From Prasinococcaceae sp. CCMP 1430 (Eukaryota > Prasinodermophyta > Palmophyllophyceae > Prasinococcales > Prasinococcaceae): a DNA stretch of 64,000 nt. Within the stretch, counting starts at the first letter, position 1. Every line of letters starts with the position of its first letter. Shown piece after piece: positions 29,647-39,529 of this stretch. The stretch is taken from the NCBI GenBank assembly GCA_013416795.1, contig RQSC01000028.1:128223-192222 (forward strand). Direction: 5' to 3'. A model generated the notes under the pieces. That model was not told the DNA's origin. It did not search any database and was given only the letters and a program-made list of their open reading frames with translations. The translations under genes were made by a program, and so were the position numbers.

Positions 29647-31334
29647 CTACCGGTTTTTGAAGTGCACGAGGTACTCCACGTAGCTTTGGGCCTCCAGGAA
29701 GGTCGCGTAGATCTCGTTCGTCGTGCCGCGGCCTTGCATGACGGAAAAGTATCTGTCCGGCGGCTTGCGCATCTTTGGTGCGTGCACGCGCAGCACATCG
29801 GGTCGGGAGGGCGGAGGGGCAAGAGCACGGGTTCGTTGGTCAGCACTTCAGTGCGAGCACGCTCTCTATCGCGCCGGTGACGAGAGCGCTCGCATACGCA
29901 CGTTCGGCCTGCCCATGTTCTCGCCAACACGCCCGAGCTGCACTTTGCAGAGAGCCATCACCAGCTCGCCTGGCCGTACGTTCACCTCGGGCACGCCGCC
30001 CGTCGAGCCCGGCGCGTCGGGTGGCGGCGGCACTTTCGGCCCTCTCCCTCGACCTCCGCCCCCGTAGCGCCGGCGTCCGTACGCGGCCACGGCTCCACCC
30101 TGCTCGGCGTTATGCGCTGCCATGCTTGAATACGCCACGCTGTAGTGCGAGTAGCGCGCGAAATATGTGCCCGCGCCCATGGCGCCGCTCAGGTTGGACA
30201 CTCGGTCGTCGAAGCCGCCGGCGATGATACGCCGTAACGTGTTTGGATCCGCGCCGTGCCAGAGTTTCTGCTCGTTGGCCCCATCAGTGCAGTCTTCCTC
30301 GATCTCCTTCCTACGCGCCGTGTATTTGCGGTGCAGGCGCTCGTTCTGGACGCGTTGGATGCGCGTGACGGTGCAGCGCTGGGCGCTCGCGGAGCCGAAC
30401 CGGCCGTGCGTGTGCGGCATCTCGTAGAATCGCCGCAGCACCTCTTGGGCCTCCTCCCGCTCCTCGGGCGTGGCGTTTGAGACAATCGCAACGTCCTCGT
30501 CCTCGGCGTCCATCTGTCCACCGCATTCCTCCCACGTCTCTTGCACGAGCGCTGTGACAGCCTTTTCGTAGTCGTAGCCACCGACTGACGCAAGTACCCG
30601 CTGTGTCATTTCGCGGCAGTATGGTGGAAGCCAAGCCGTGTGGTCAGGCGGCGCAAGCTCGTGATCAGTACTACGCGCCAGCATCGCGATCTTCGGTGCA
30701 GCTGACGAGGTAGTAGGGATGCGCAGGTGGTGGGGTGCGAGGGTAGCGCAGCGCTACGTACCTCCGCGACAGCTCGGCTCGCGCCGTGCTCGTGGATGAG
30801 CATCTCAAGCGCCATCGCGTCCAGGGGCGTCTTCGCTGCGCCGAGACCGGAGCTGGAACTCCCACTGCCGCCGGGAGCGGGCTCTCCATGGCGCGCAGCG
30901 TTCACTGAGGGTATCGTCACTGGGAGATCCTGAAGGCTCACGGTCGTGCCATCGTGCATCTTGCTCCAATGCGCAGGCAGCGCGTCCTTGTCGCTCAGTT
31001 CACGCTTGAGCCGCTTGACTTCTCGCTCCAGCCGGCGAGTCTTCGCCCGCTCCTCGAAGTTTTCGGGGGGTGAGTGAAGTTCGACGAGGTCTTCTGGAGG
31101 ATGCCTGGCCGGTAGCGCTCGCGTGGCGGGTGTCGCGCCTACAAAGACACAGTCCTGCGAGTCTGGCGGCACCGCGGGTCCCGTACTCCTGCCGCCTGCC
31201 CGTGCCGCCTCCGGCCCTGGCGCGCTCGCGCCAACAATCACGCACTCGTCCGCGTCGTCATCACTACCTACCGCGGGAGACTTCTCATCGCTGCTGTCAA
31301 GCAAGGCGACTACCTCCGGCGGGTTCGCCATCAT
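29647..31334 (-). CDS. PARP catalytic-domain protein (ADP-ribosyltransferase)
   Basis: Three exons (31334-30762, 30690-29902, 29772-29647) give 495 residues; donors are GTACGT and GTGCGT. The N-terminus reads NPPEVVALLDSSDEKS, then ECVIVGA and DCVFVGA, acidic-flanked hydrophobic strings like SUMO-interaction motifs, then a coiled coil (RRLEREVKRLKRELSDKD). The PARP domain has the NAD-binding His in KLWHGADPNTLRRII and the Tyr in MGAGTYFARYSHYSVAYS. The short last exon gives RGTTNEIYATFLEAQSYVEY, where the Glu of TNEIY aligns with the catalytic Glu of NEY in PARP1, so the H-Y-E triad seems complete. That suggests possible chain elongation. No zinc finger, WGR or ankyrin domain is seen, so it is a small PARP of unknown class. 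ATG 31331, in tandem, could also be used. Confidence 0.84.
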
Positions 31335-32054
31335 CGCGGCTGCGCTCGGCCGCGCGCGCGGCCGCGCGGCCGCCGCCTCTCCGCGCCTGCGCCTACACTT
31401 CCGCGCCTGCGGCACGGCCCCTCTGCGCGTTGTCGAACGCGCGGCCGTGCAGGCAGGCGGGCCCGGCTCGCCGGCCCCGCCCGCGGCCCACCCCAGCAGA
31501 GAGAGAGAGAGAGAAAGAGGTGGAGGGGCGAGACAAAGATGCAGCAGCGGAGCCCCGCACGAGCGGCCGCGCAAGCGGGCGGGCGGTTCCAGCGCGTGCG
31601 CACGCGCACGCGCTGTGGCGCCTCGCACGCCCCCTCAGCGGCGGGTGTTGAACTCACCAACAACCCGAACTCAATGGTCGCAGCCAGCCATGCGGGGAAG
31701 CTTCTGGAGGGCCTCGCGGAGGGAGGCGGCGCTGGGCGCGCCACACTGCGCGCCGCCGCCAGCGGCGGGCCCGGGGGGAGGCGAGGGCGCCGCCTCCTCG
31801 GGACGACGCCCGCTCCCATTTGCCGCCCGTGTGGGGGAGAGGGGGCTCGCGCCGCCCTTTGCGCGCGCGCGCGCGCCGAGCGGCGCGGAGGAGCGTGCGT
31901 TGGGCACTTTCGGTGCGCGGCGACGATGGACGCTGTCGCGTGAGGCGCGCAGCTGGGGCGCGCGGGGCCGCGCTCTCGCGTGCCCGGCCGCAGCTGCGGC
32001 GCGCGAAGCCTCGCGCTGCCGCACACGCAGCAGGCGGCAGCGGTGGCGTGGCGC
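31335..32054. other. Divergent 5' region, PARP (-) and membrane protein (+)
   Basis: GC-rich with a GA-repeat (AGAGAGAGAGAGA) at about 31499-31513 and a (GC)n tract near 31860-31876. The 5' exon of the membrane-protein gene probably lies near its right end. No conserved coding was found. Confidence 0.4.
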
Positions 32055-32776
32055 CTGCTGACGAGCTACTCGCCACGGCCCCTGCGGCGAGAGTTGATGC
32101 TGCATACCGGGAGCTCTTTGCGGCCACGCCATCGTTCGATGAGCTCGACGCCATGCAGCGCGAGATGGACGCGCTGCTCTTCGGTGAGCGCGCGCGCCTG
32201 CTGCCGCCAGCTACTCCGGCCGCACCGTCGATCCGCGTCGGCGAGCGGCCCGGCCGAGCACTCCTCCCTGCCCCGAGCTATGGCTGGGAGCGTGAGGAGC
32301 GCGGTGAGCGAGAGCTGTACGACGCACCAGGCGGCCGCGCGACAGGATACTTGAAAACGTACACCTACGAGAGCGTGCGCGTGTACGGCGGCAGCCAGCA
32401 TACAAACGGGATCGCGACAATGAGCGCACCAGGCGCGGCTGCAGCAGTGCTTGCGGCCGCAGTAGCAGCGGCGTACGCCGCCACGTGCGCGCGCCTCGTC
32501 GCCAATCTCGACCGTACGACGCTCGGAAGCTGGGGGGGCGGCGCGGGTGGCTTGCTCGCCCGTGCGGCCGCCGTGTTGCTGTGGCCTGTGCTCGTGTTCG
32601 CGTCGCCACGCTTTCGTCTTCAGTTCGCGCGAGCTATGGCAAAGGGCAAGTCGGCTAGTGCTTCCGCGAGCGCAGCGGGTGCGGTCGGCGACGACCTCTC
32701 CGGTGGCACCACTGGCGCCGCACGTGGGGGCGGTGACAAGTGCGGACCAGACGAGCCGCCGCGGGGCACGCAATGA
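32055..32776 (+). CDS. Putative two-helix membrane protein, unknown; 5' end unresolved
   Basis: The frame ending at 32776 reads GVAPADELLATAPAARVDAA, YRELFAATPSFDELDAMQRE and MDALLFGERARLLP. Then come ERELYDAPGGRATGYLKTYT and YESVRVYGGSQHTNG. Two hydrophobic stretches follow: PGAAAAVLAAAVAAAYAATC and LLARAAAVLLWPVLVFASP. The tail is Ser/Ala/Gly-rich. No ATG precedes the conserved-looking start, so a first exon, possibly with a targeting peptide, is missing; an acceptor at GCACACGCAGCAG (about 32036) is plausible. The order of a soluble helical domain then two membrane segments would fit an organelle inner-membrane protein, but I do not recognise a family. Confidence 0.5.
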
Positions 32777-33104
32777 GGGCGCGCATGAGCGCATGAAACC
32801 AAGCGGCTGAGGCTAGAGTGGCTGAAGGCGGCGGCGTGAGCACGACCGGCGCATGTAAGAAAGGTGGTGTACTGTGTGCTCGCGCGCACATGAGCAGCAG
32901 GCACGCTCACGCAGCCGCCTAGGAACCAGAGCGCGCGCGCATGGCGCCCCTTCGTGCCCCCAGGCGGGGGCGCGTGCGACTCCCCGGGCGATGCCGAGGG
33001 AGGGGGTCAGTGCGGCGCCGCGGGGCGCGCCGGTGGCGCCGCGGGTGCCATCTCTGTTGGCGCTGCCAGCGGCGCCGCCACCACTGCCATGCCAGGCGCT
33101 ACGC
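32777..33104. other. Intergenic region before the LRR-oxygenase gene
   Basis: GC-rich. The frame of the next gene stays open back to 32874 but codes for Arg/Ala/Pro-rich sequence without clear conservation; ATGs at 32991 and 33105 are alternatives for its start. Confidence 0.4.
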
Positions 33105-34517
33105 ATGACGTCGCGCGCGCTCGACGCGGCGCGAGCGCACGCGGCGCTGTGGGAGGCGCTTGGCGCAGACGGCAGCATCGGAGCCGAGGCGCTTGATCTG
33201 TCCAGGAACGAGCTCGAGGCGCTGCCCGACGCACTCCTCGCGCCCCCCCCTTCGAGAAATCCTTTCGCCGGGCTGGTGTGCCTCGACGTCTCGCGCAACC
33301 GCCTCACCGAGCTTCCCGCTGCCCTCGCCACTGCCGCGCCTGCGCTCATCGACGTGCGCGCAGCGGCGAATCACCTACGGCCGGCAGCGCGCGCCCTGAG
33401 CCCTGCGCTGCGCGCGGCGCTGCTACCCAGGCTGCGGCTGTTCGATCTCAGGTTCAACCCAAAGCTGCACAGAGGCGCACCGCAGGATGACGGCGGCGGG
33501 GCGTCCGTGCCTGCGCGTGCAGGCGGCTGGCTCGAGGCGGAGCTGCGTGAGTGGATGACACGGCCTGGAGCGCTGCTGCTTCTCACGCCGCCGGAGCGGC
33601 GGCGTGGGGGAACACGCACAGGAGGCGTCGACGGCATCATCAGCGGCGCTTGTGACCTGCGCGCTCAGCTCTCGCCTCTCTCCACTCCCACCTTGCGCCG
33701 GCGCCTGGAGGCCGAGTTCGGTGTGCACACCGATCCGGAGTGCACGGGGCGCGATGGTGTACTCGAAGCGCTGCTCGACGCGTACGAGCGCGTCGGGGGA
33801 CGCACGCAGTTGCGCATGGAAGACGCTGGCGTGCCGCTGCCGCCGGCAGTCGCGCGCGAGCTGCTCCAGGCGCTGCGCGAGACCGCATGGGGATCGCTGC
33901 GAAACGAGCGGGAGAAGGTGTCGTCAACCGGGGGCTATGTGTTGCTGCGGCGCGGTGATGGCTCTGCTTCCGCCAGCAATGCGCAACGCCGAGCCCTGGC
34001 AAAGCGGCGTCGTCACGCGCGCGTGTGGGACGCCGCGCATGCCGCGCTTCGCTGCGCAGATGCGTCCTTTGCTGAGCAATACGACACCATCGCGCTCACG
34101 TACGGCTTCACAGGAAGCCCACACATCGACAGGTGCGTCATGTGACGGAGCGAGCGCGCTTATGCCGCGAGAGAGCGCGTTCCAAGCGCGTGCGCGGGGT
34201 GGGGTTGTTGACACTCGCGGTGCGCGCTCACAAGCTACGATGTCGACGTCCAGTACACCGCATCCTTCGGCGAGTTCACAAATGGGGGAGAGCTGTGCGT
34301 CGAGCGCGACGCGCGAACGGTGGCTGTGGTGAACACACGCGGGCGAGTCGTTTGCGCCGACGGCCGCTGTGTCCACTGGGTGCGGCCCTATCTGGGCGAG
34401 CGCTGGTCGGTCGTCTGGTTTCGCACGCGCGGGAAGGTTGCGCCGCGTGGTCAGGCTGTGCCTGGCGTGCGCGAAGGGGCCGTCGCGGACGGCCCTGCCG
34501 ACCGCGCATGTCTGTAA
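33105..34517 (+). CDS. Leucine-rich repeat plus 2-oxoglutarate/Fe(II) oxygenase-like fusion protein
   Basis: Exons 33105-34132 and 34235-34517 join at AG/C after a GTGCGT intron. The N-terminal 110 residues carry LRRs (GAEALDLSRNELEALPDALL, GLVCLDVSRNRLTELPAALA, PRLRLFDLRFNPKLH). A helical middle region follows (LRRRLEAEFGVHTDPECTGR, AVARELLQALRETAWGSLRN). The C-terminus looks like a double-stranded beta-helix oxygenase: TYGFTGSPHID supplies an HxD iron pair, the next exon gives SFGEFTNGGELCVER and DGRCVHWVRPYLGERWSVVW with the distal His. This resembles 2-oxoglutarate-Fe(II) enzymes of algae (family-level inference). The substrate is unknown; an LRR suggests a protein target. The splice falls exactly between the HxD motif and the rest of the barrel. 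An upstream in-frame ATG at 32991 is possible. Confidence 0.7.
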
Positions 34518-34754
34518 TAATATGGAAGAGGCAAGGGCGGAACGCGGGGAGCTCAGTATAATGGCTGACACCGCAGCAGGTGCAATTACAAGCCCGAGAG
34601 CTCGGGAGAGGGCAGGTGTGTGTTTCGCGTGGCGGGCTTTCTATGTCGAGTGCGCGCGCTCTCTCCTTCTGGAACAGGAGCGCCCGCGCGCTGCGGTTTT
34701 TTTTTTGTCCCGCGTGCTCCATCGCGTACACTCGCCAGTGCAACCGTGCGCCGC

Positions 34755-36141
34755 TTACTCCGCGTCCTGCACCTGCACGTCGCCGCCCTCTTCACCCTCG
34801 CCGCCCTCGAGGTCGCTGGTCCACAGCGTCAGGTTGTCCCGCAGCAGCTGCATGATGAGGGTGCTGTCCTTGTAGGAGTCCTCCGAGAGCGTGTCGAGCT
34901 CCTGAATCGCGTCATCGAACGCTTTTTTCGCCAGCTGGCAAGCGCGCTCGGGCGCGCTCAGGATCTCGTAGTAGAACACCGAAAAGTTGAGCGCGAGGCC
35001 CAGGCGAATGGGGTGCGTGGGGTCGAGCTCCTCGTCCGCGATCTCAGTCGCGGCCTGCACCAAAGCACACGGACGCGGGGCGGCGCCGAAAATGGAGCGA
35101 GTCAGCCGAGGAGCAGGCATCCGGGCGCGAGGCGATCGCGTGCCCTGCGTCGGCGCGGCGCGCCAGCGCGGGCATGGAGCAGGCTTGGTGCGCAGGAGAG
35201 GACAGACCGCACCTTGTAAGCGAGCAGCGCGTTGTCAGCAGCGTCCTGCTTGGCTTCGGTGGACTGGAACTCCGCAAGGTAGCGGTAGTAGTCGCCCTTC
35301 ATCTTGTGGTAGAACACCTTGGACTCGCCGCTGTTGGATGCGGGCAGCAGGTTGTCATCGAGCAGCGCAAGGATCTCAGCGCAGGTCTCCTCGAGCTCCT
35401 TCTCAACAGTGGCACGGTACTCAGCAATCACTTTCTTGTGCTCCTCAACGCCCTTCGTGGCCTCCTTCGACTCGATGGAGGAAAGAATGCGCCACGACGC
35501 GCGGCGCGCGCCGATCATGTTCTTGTAGCCCACCGAGAGTAGGTTGCGCTCCTCCACGCTCAGCTCCAAGTTGAGCTTGGCCAGCTCGCGCATGTTCGAC
35601 ACCATCTCATCGTAGCGCTCGGCCTGCTCAGCGAGCTTGGCCTGGAGGAACAAGCGGCGTGAGCGGCCGTGGCGGCAGCCAATCCAGCACGGGCACCGGC
35701 GCAGCGCCGCGCGGCACAGAAGCAGCGATGAGCGGTGATGCGCGGCGCGGCGCGGATCACCGCGGGCGGCGGACCGTTCCAATCGGTCCCACGTGATGTC
35801 AGCGGGTGTACTATCGCGCGGTCGCGCGCCAGCTTGCTTGGCGGCCACAGGGTCGCTCTCGTCTCGCGCCAGGCACCGCCGTGGTCGAGGGTCCAGGCAG
35901 CGACAGGCGAACAGACGCCTGGCGCCCGCACCAAAAAAAAAGGGTGGGGGCGATAACAGCGCGGCGCCGCGCGGAAAAGAGCGCCGCTCGCCGCTTCGCG
36001 CGCCCGCGGCACCGCCTCAGGTGCTCGCGCCGACTGCTGCGTCCCTCCCGTCCCTCGCACGCCGAAGCCTCGCGCGGACCCTTCCCCGCGCCCCGCAGCG
36101 CCGCGCCGCGCCTCCCCTCCCTTACTCACCGACCGACCCAT
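34755..36141 (-). CDS. 14-3-3 protein
   Basis: A 12-base first exon (36141-36130, MGRS) ends at a perfect GTGAGTAAG donor. A 488-nt intron, the longest traced here, precedes exon 2 (35641-35213), and exon 3 is 35054-34755; the second intron starts GTGCGG. The 246-residue protein is a standard 14-3-3: [53 protein letters not shown], then [39 protein letters not shown] and [13 protein letters not shown]. The Lys/Arg/Tyr residues of the phosphopeptide pocket (GYKN, RRASWR, KGDYYRY) are intact. 14-3-3 dimers bind phosphoserine clients in many signalling pathways (family knowledge). The C-terminal tail is acidic ([12 protein letters not shown]). The tiny first exon is inferred from donor quality and phase, and the N-terminus is shorter than in many homologues. 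Confidence 0.93.
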
Positions 36142-36510
36142 GCTCCACCTCGCCGAACAGAGCCCAGGGACGTCGCTTTTGGCAGACGTAGCGCGTGAGA
36201 CGCGTCACCCAGAGTTGTACAGATGATATGCTCTAAAACTTTGTCTCAAGGACAGACTACATGGGAGGTCTACTAGCTAGAGGCGCCAACGGGGCGCGCG
36301 TGCGCACGCGCGGATGACATCTTTGATGTTTCCTCCTGCGGCTTCGAGACGCTCCGAACCCAAACCCGATATGCAATGAATCCACCATCAAATATCATCC
36401 TGCGCTTCGAACCCAAACGCGACGTGCCATGAATGCACCATCAAATATCATTNGCGGCTCGCGCGGCGCGGCGCGGCGCGGGGCGGCGGGACGCGGGCGA
36501 GACAGCCGGC
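36142..36510. other. Divergent 5' region with a 53-bp direct repeat
   Basis: Two imperfect copies of a 53-bp unit lie at 36355-36407 and 36408-36455; each starts CGAACCCAAAC and contains CACCATCAAATATCAT. The flanking DNA is less GC-rich than average. An ambiguous base is at 36453. The repeats sit just before the start of the small helical protein gene. Confidence 0.7.
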
Positions 36511-37308
36511 ATGGGCATGTTCGACCGCGCAAAGATCATGAAGCAGGCGTCGGACGCCGCGTCCAAGGTGCGCGCAGGGGGATCGCGGGCGAGGGCGCGG
36601 GCGCAGGCGCGGGCACGAGCGTGGGCGCGGGCGTGCTGGGCAGAGCATGGCCGAGGTGTTGGGGAGGGGGGGAGGGCGCGAGCGAGCCGCCTCTCATGAC
36701 GCGCGGAGCCATGGGCGATGCTCGCGAGCGTCCGAGCGCACGTGAGCATGTGAATGTGCAGAGGTAGAGAGTAAACCTGCAGCGCATGTGCGTCTGCTGA
36801 CCCAATGGCACGCGTACCCTCGTACGCGTACGTGCGTGCTCGCATGCGCGACAGGCGACGACGGCCGCGGCAGCTGCGAAGGACAGTGCCGTCAAGGCGG
36901 CGAAGGAGCAGTACGAGAAGACTCGACCGCAAGTCACCGCTTTCGTCGCAGAAAAGCGCGCGCAGGCCGCCCCGATGGCGGCCAATGCGTGCCGCGAGCT
37001 CGAGGGTGAGGCAAAGGCGTTCCTCAAGTCGCCGACCGGGCAGTGGCTCAAGGAGAATCCGAAGGTGTGTGGACTATGCGCGCTCGCGCAAGCGCGTGCG
37101 CGCGCTCGCGTCCCGCCTGGCTGACGTACTCACGTCGTGCTCGTGCGTGCAGACTGTCATCGCGCTGCTTGGTGTGCTGGCGGCCATCGGCGTGCCCGGC
37201 GCAGCTGCGCTCAGCACCGGCGTGCAGCTGGCGGGCGTCGTGCCGCTGCTCACGCCGCTGTTGGCACTCTTCGAGACCACTGCGCCAATGTTCGCGCACC
37301 TCGTGTAA
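36511..37308 (+). CDS. Small helical protein with hydrophobic C-terminus, unknown
   Basis: Three exons (36511-36567, 36855-37064, 37153-37308) fit in phase and give 140 residues; donors are GTGCGC and GTGTGT. Exon 1 reads MGMFDRAKIMKQASDAASK. Exon 2 is a charged Ala/Lys helix (KDSAVKAAKEQYEKTRPQVT) and ends TGQWLKENPK. Exon 3 holds two hydrophobic segments (VIALLGVLAAIGVPGAAALS and AGVVPLLTPLLALFE). A soluble amphipathic helix followed by a hairpin of membrane segments would fit a small organelle or ER membrane protein, but I recognise no family. The exon model rests on phase agreement and composition only, since no homologue guides it. Confidence 0.6.
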
Positions 37309-37556
37309 GGGATGTCTGCGAGGGTGTAGGCACGCTGCGGTCGCGCGCACTTGCGCACGCGCGCGCGCGCGCGCGCAGTACTAGTGACTCTTTTTCCGTA
37401 GCAAGAGCACGCTTCATGGAGACGGCCCCGCGGGCGAGCTGAGAGTGCGCACGCAACTGATGAAGCTTCTGCGGACGCGCGCGCGACACGGGGGCGTTTG
37501 CGTGCGTGCGCTGTCACTTGCGTAAGTTTCGCGCCTGAGCAGCAGCGTGGCCTCGC

Positions 37557-37715
37557 TTACTCGATTGTGAGCAGCACGCTGCCCGCATCGACAAGCTCGC
37601 CCTCCGACACCATAAGCTTGACGGTGCCGGCGGAGCGCGCGATGGTCTTCGATTCCGTCTTCATGGACTCGATGGCGACGACGGGCCCCCCCTCATCCAA
37701 CAAGACAGTGCGAGC
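37557..37715 (-). CDS. C-terminal half of a biotinyl/lipoyl carrier domain
   Basis: The last 45-50 codons before the stop at 37557 read DEGGPVVAIESMKTESKTIA and then SAGTVKLMVSEGELVDAGSV, ending LLTIE. This is the second half of a biotin/lipoyl attachment fold; ESMKTE holds the Lys that would carry the cofactor, and GELVDAGSVLLTIE is the classic final hairpin. The usual first half (a strand, G-x-V, then G-D-x-V) is not found upstream. The adjoining DNA is low complexity with a 99-bp-spaced repeat, and the next gene starts about 0.5 kb away on the other strand. So either an exon is hidden beyond an intron, or this is a fragment. Acyl-CoA carboxylases, pyruvate carboxylase or a 2-oxoacid dehydrogenase could be the parent; the local motif resembles biotin more than lipoyl sites. 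Confidence 0.6.
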   Translation of the reverse strand, partial: ARTVLLDEGGPVVAIESMKTESKTIARSAGTVKLMVSEGELVDAGSVLLTIE

Positions 37716-38270
37716 CGCGGCCGCGGCGCTCCAGGGGCTGCCACAGCCCCCGGACCCACCCAGCCGCCGGCCGCCGCCCCCCCAGCTGCGGAGTTCCCCA
37801 CCTCCCAAAAACAACAACAACAAGGCACTCACATGCGCGCACACGCACACAAGCACGCGCGCGCGCGGGTACGCACACGCACACGCACGCACACGCATGC
37901 ACACTCGTGCTCTGGTTCAGACTCGCTCCGAAGGGCGCGACTCCGAGGTCAGACACGTCGCACGCACACGCACGCACACGCATGCACACGCATGCCTCAT
38001 GGCCAGGTTCAGGGTTCAGATTCGCTCCGATGCATGGCGCGACTTCGAGGTCAAACACAGTGAAAAGTCTTCCATTCAATCGCGCCCTCGGAGCGCCGCG
38101 GCTCATAACACCGCACCTCGCGCGCGCGCGCGCGTGCTCGCGCCAACGGCCGCGCGCGCGCGCCCCTTCGCGGCTCGGGGAACGGGCGCGTCCCAACAAT
38201 TCCAATTTGCGGGGCGAAAAGCGCCGTTGCGGACCCATATTTTTGNGCGGCGCCAGCGGCGCGGGCGCGC
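37716..38270. repeat. AC-rich low-complexity DNA with a two-copy repeat
   Basis: Long CA/CG-rich strings (GCACACGCACGCACACGCATG type) surround two related segments of about 48 bp at 37914-37961 and 38013-38060, spaced 99 bp; each starts GGTTCAGA and contains TCGCTCCGA and CGA(G/C)GTCA. On the minus strand the copies would read VSDLGVAPFGASLNQS and VFDLEVAPCIGANLNPEP. A (CG)-rich tract lies at 38117-38163. An ambiguous base is at 38246. Confidence 0.65.
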
Positions 38271-39247
38271 GCCCCGCTCGGGACGCTCCTCCTCCTCGCG
38301 CTCGCCGCCGCGTGCGGGTGCTATGCGCCGCGGGCAGCCACCGCGGAGCAAGATTCCACGGGCGCAATATACAGGACGCACGAGAGCATACTAGTACGGC
38401 CTGATGCGGGCGAGCCCCCCCAGAACGCGGCCGCCCCCGAGCCAGCGCTGCCGCCGCCGAGCCCCGGCACCGGAGAGGACGTCACGGCCGAAGAGCTCTT
38501 GACGCTAGGAGATCAGGAAGCCTTCGGCGGGTCCGCAGAGCCATCCGTCGCCAACACTGGTGTGGAGGGCTCCATTGAAAGCGAGGCGGTGGCCAACGCG
38601 ACACTGCTGCGTGGCAACTTCGACAGCTGCCTACAGTACGTGCATCGGGTACGCAACGCCATGGTCAGCGGAGGCATGATCGGCGCCGAGATCGCGGCGC
38701 GCGCCACGTGGGACCTCGAAGGACTCGAAGCCGACCCCATCAACACGCCGTACGTGTACTGCGGGCTGTTGTCATCGTCACAGTGGACTGGCACGACCCT
38801 CTTCGCCCATCCCTTCCTGCCCACGCCGTTCACCTTTGCCCAGGTACGTGCGACCAGACGCGTGCATGGCCCGCGTGCGATGAGAGCGCCCCCTGAATGC
38901 CGCTTCGGCTGACACCGCGACCGCGATCGACCCGAATCCTGCGGTGCCACCCTGCGTCGGTACGAACTCTATCGTCGCGGCGCGCACAGGTCTTCCAAGA
39001 CAGCCAAGATCAGTGGTATGATTGGTACGGCGCCGGTACAACCTTCAATCGCTGGATCCGCTCGACGATCGCCTTCGACTTGAGCGACGGCGCGGTCGTG
39101 CCTGAGTACGCCTTCTTTTCGCCACTCCTCGGCTTCAGCCCGAACGCCACGCTGAGGACATACTTTCTGCTCGTGCTCAACGATATTTCGCACAGGCTCG
39201 AGGGAGAGAGTCTCGCTCCGATACTCTGCGGTTGCGGGCCGCTGTGA
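38255..39247 (+). CDS. Secreted protein with signal peptide, unknown
   Basis: Exons end/start at 38843 and 38990 around a GTACGT intron (FTFAQ/VFQDSQDQWYDWYGAG), with the stop at 39247. The 5' end reads APLGTLLLLALAAACGCYAP, a good signal-peptide core. The ATG is not visible and may be affected by the ambiguous base at 38246, so the start is approximate. The mature protein has an acidic, Pro-rich N-terminal third, then NFDSCLQYVHRVRNAMVSGG, TPYVYCGLLSSSQWTG, TTFNRWIRSTIAFDLSDG and a C-terminal LAPILCGCGPL. Four or five Cys suggest disulphides. No family is recognised. Its general style (signal peptide, Pro-rich linker, Cys pairs) is like the secreted proteins at 23.9 and 56.9 kb. Confidence 0.6.
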
Positions 39248-39529
39248 CAGGTGGACGGACAGTCCGCGCCAGGTGCTATCACCGTGGCCGCCGTGCGCTC
39301 CTTCGCTCGCGGAACCACAGCGCGCGCAGAGAGAGATCATAGTCATGTAGTGCCGTTGGTGTTTTTTTTTGCTCTTAAATTGTGCTCGCAGGTGTGCTCG
39401 CTTTGTCGTGCGCGGACCATGCGCCGCTCCACCGCCCCGTCGATGGTGTCAATTGTGTGCGTGCAGTGAGGTGGTGATGCGGACGCGTCGTTGGTGCTGG
39501 TTCGCGCTGTGAGCACCGTTTTCGTGTGC

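Noticed and set aside
37830..38000. CA/CG-rich repeats as a CRISPR array or satellite
   Set aside because: Units are irregular, spacers are themselves simple sequence, and only two diverged copies of the longer segment exist.
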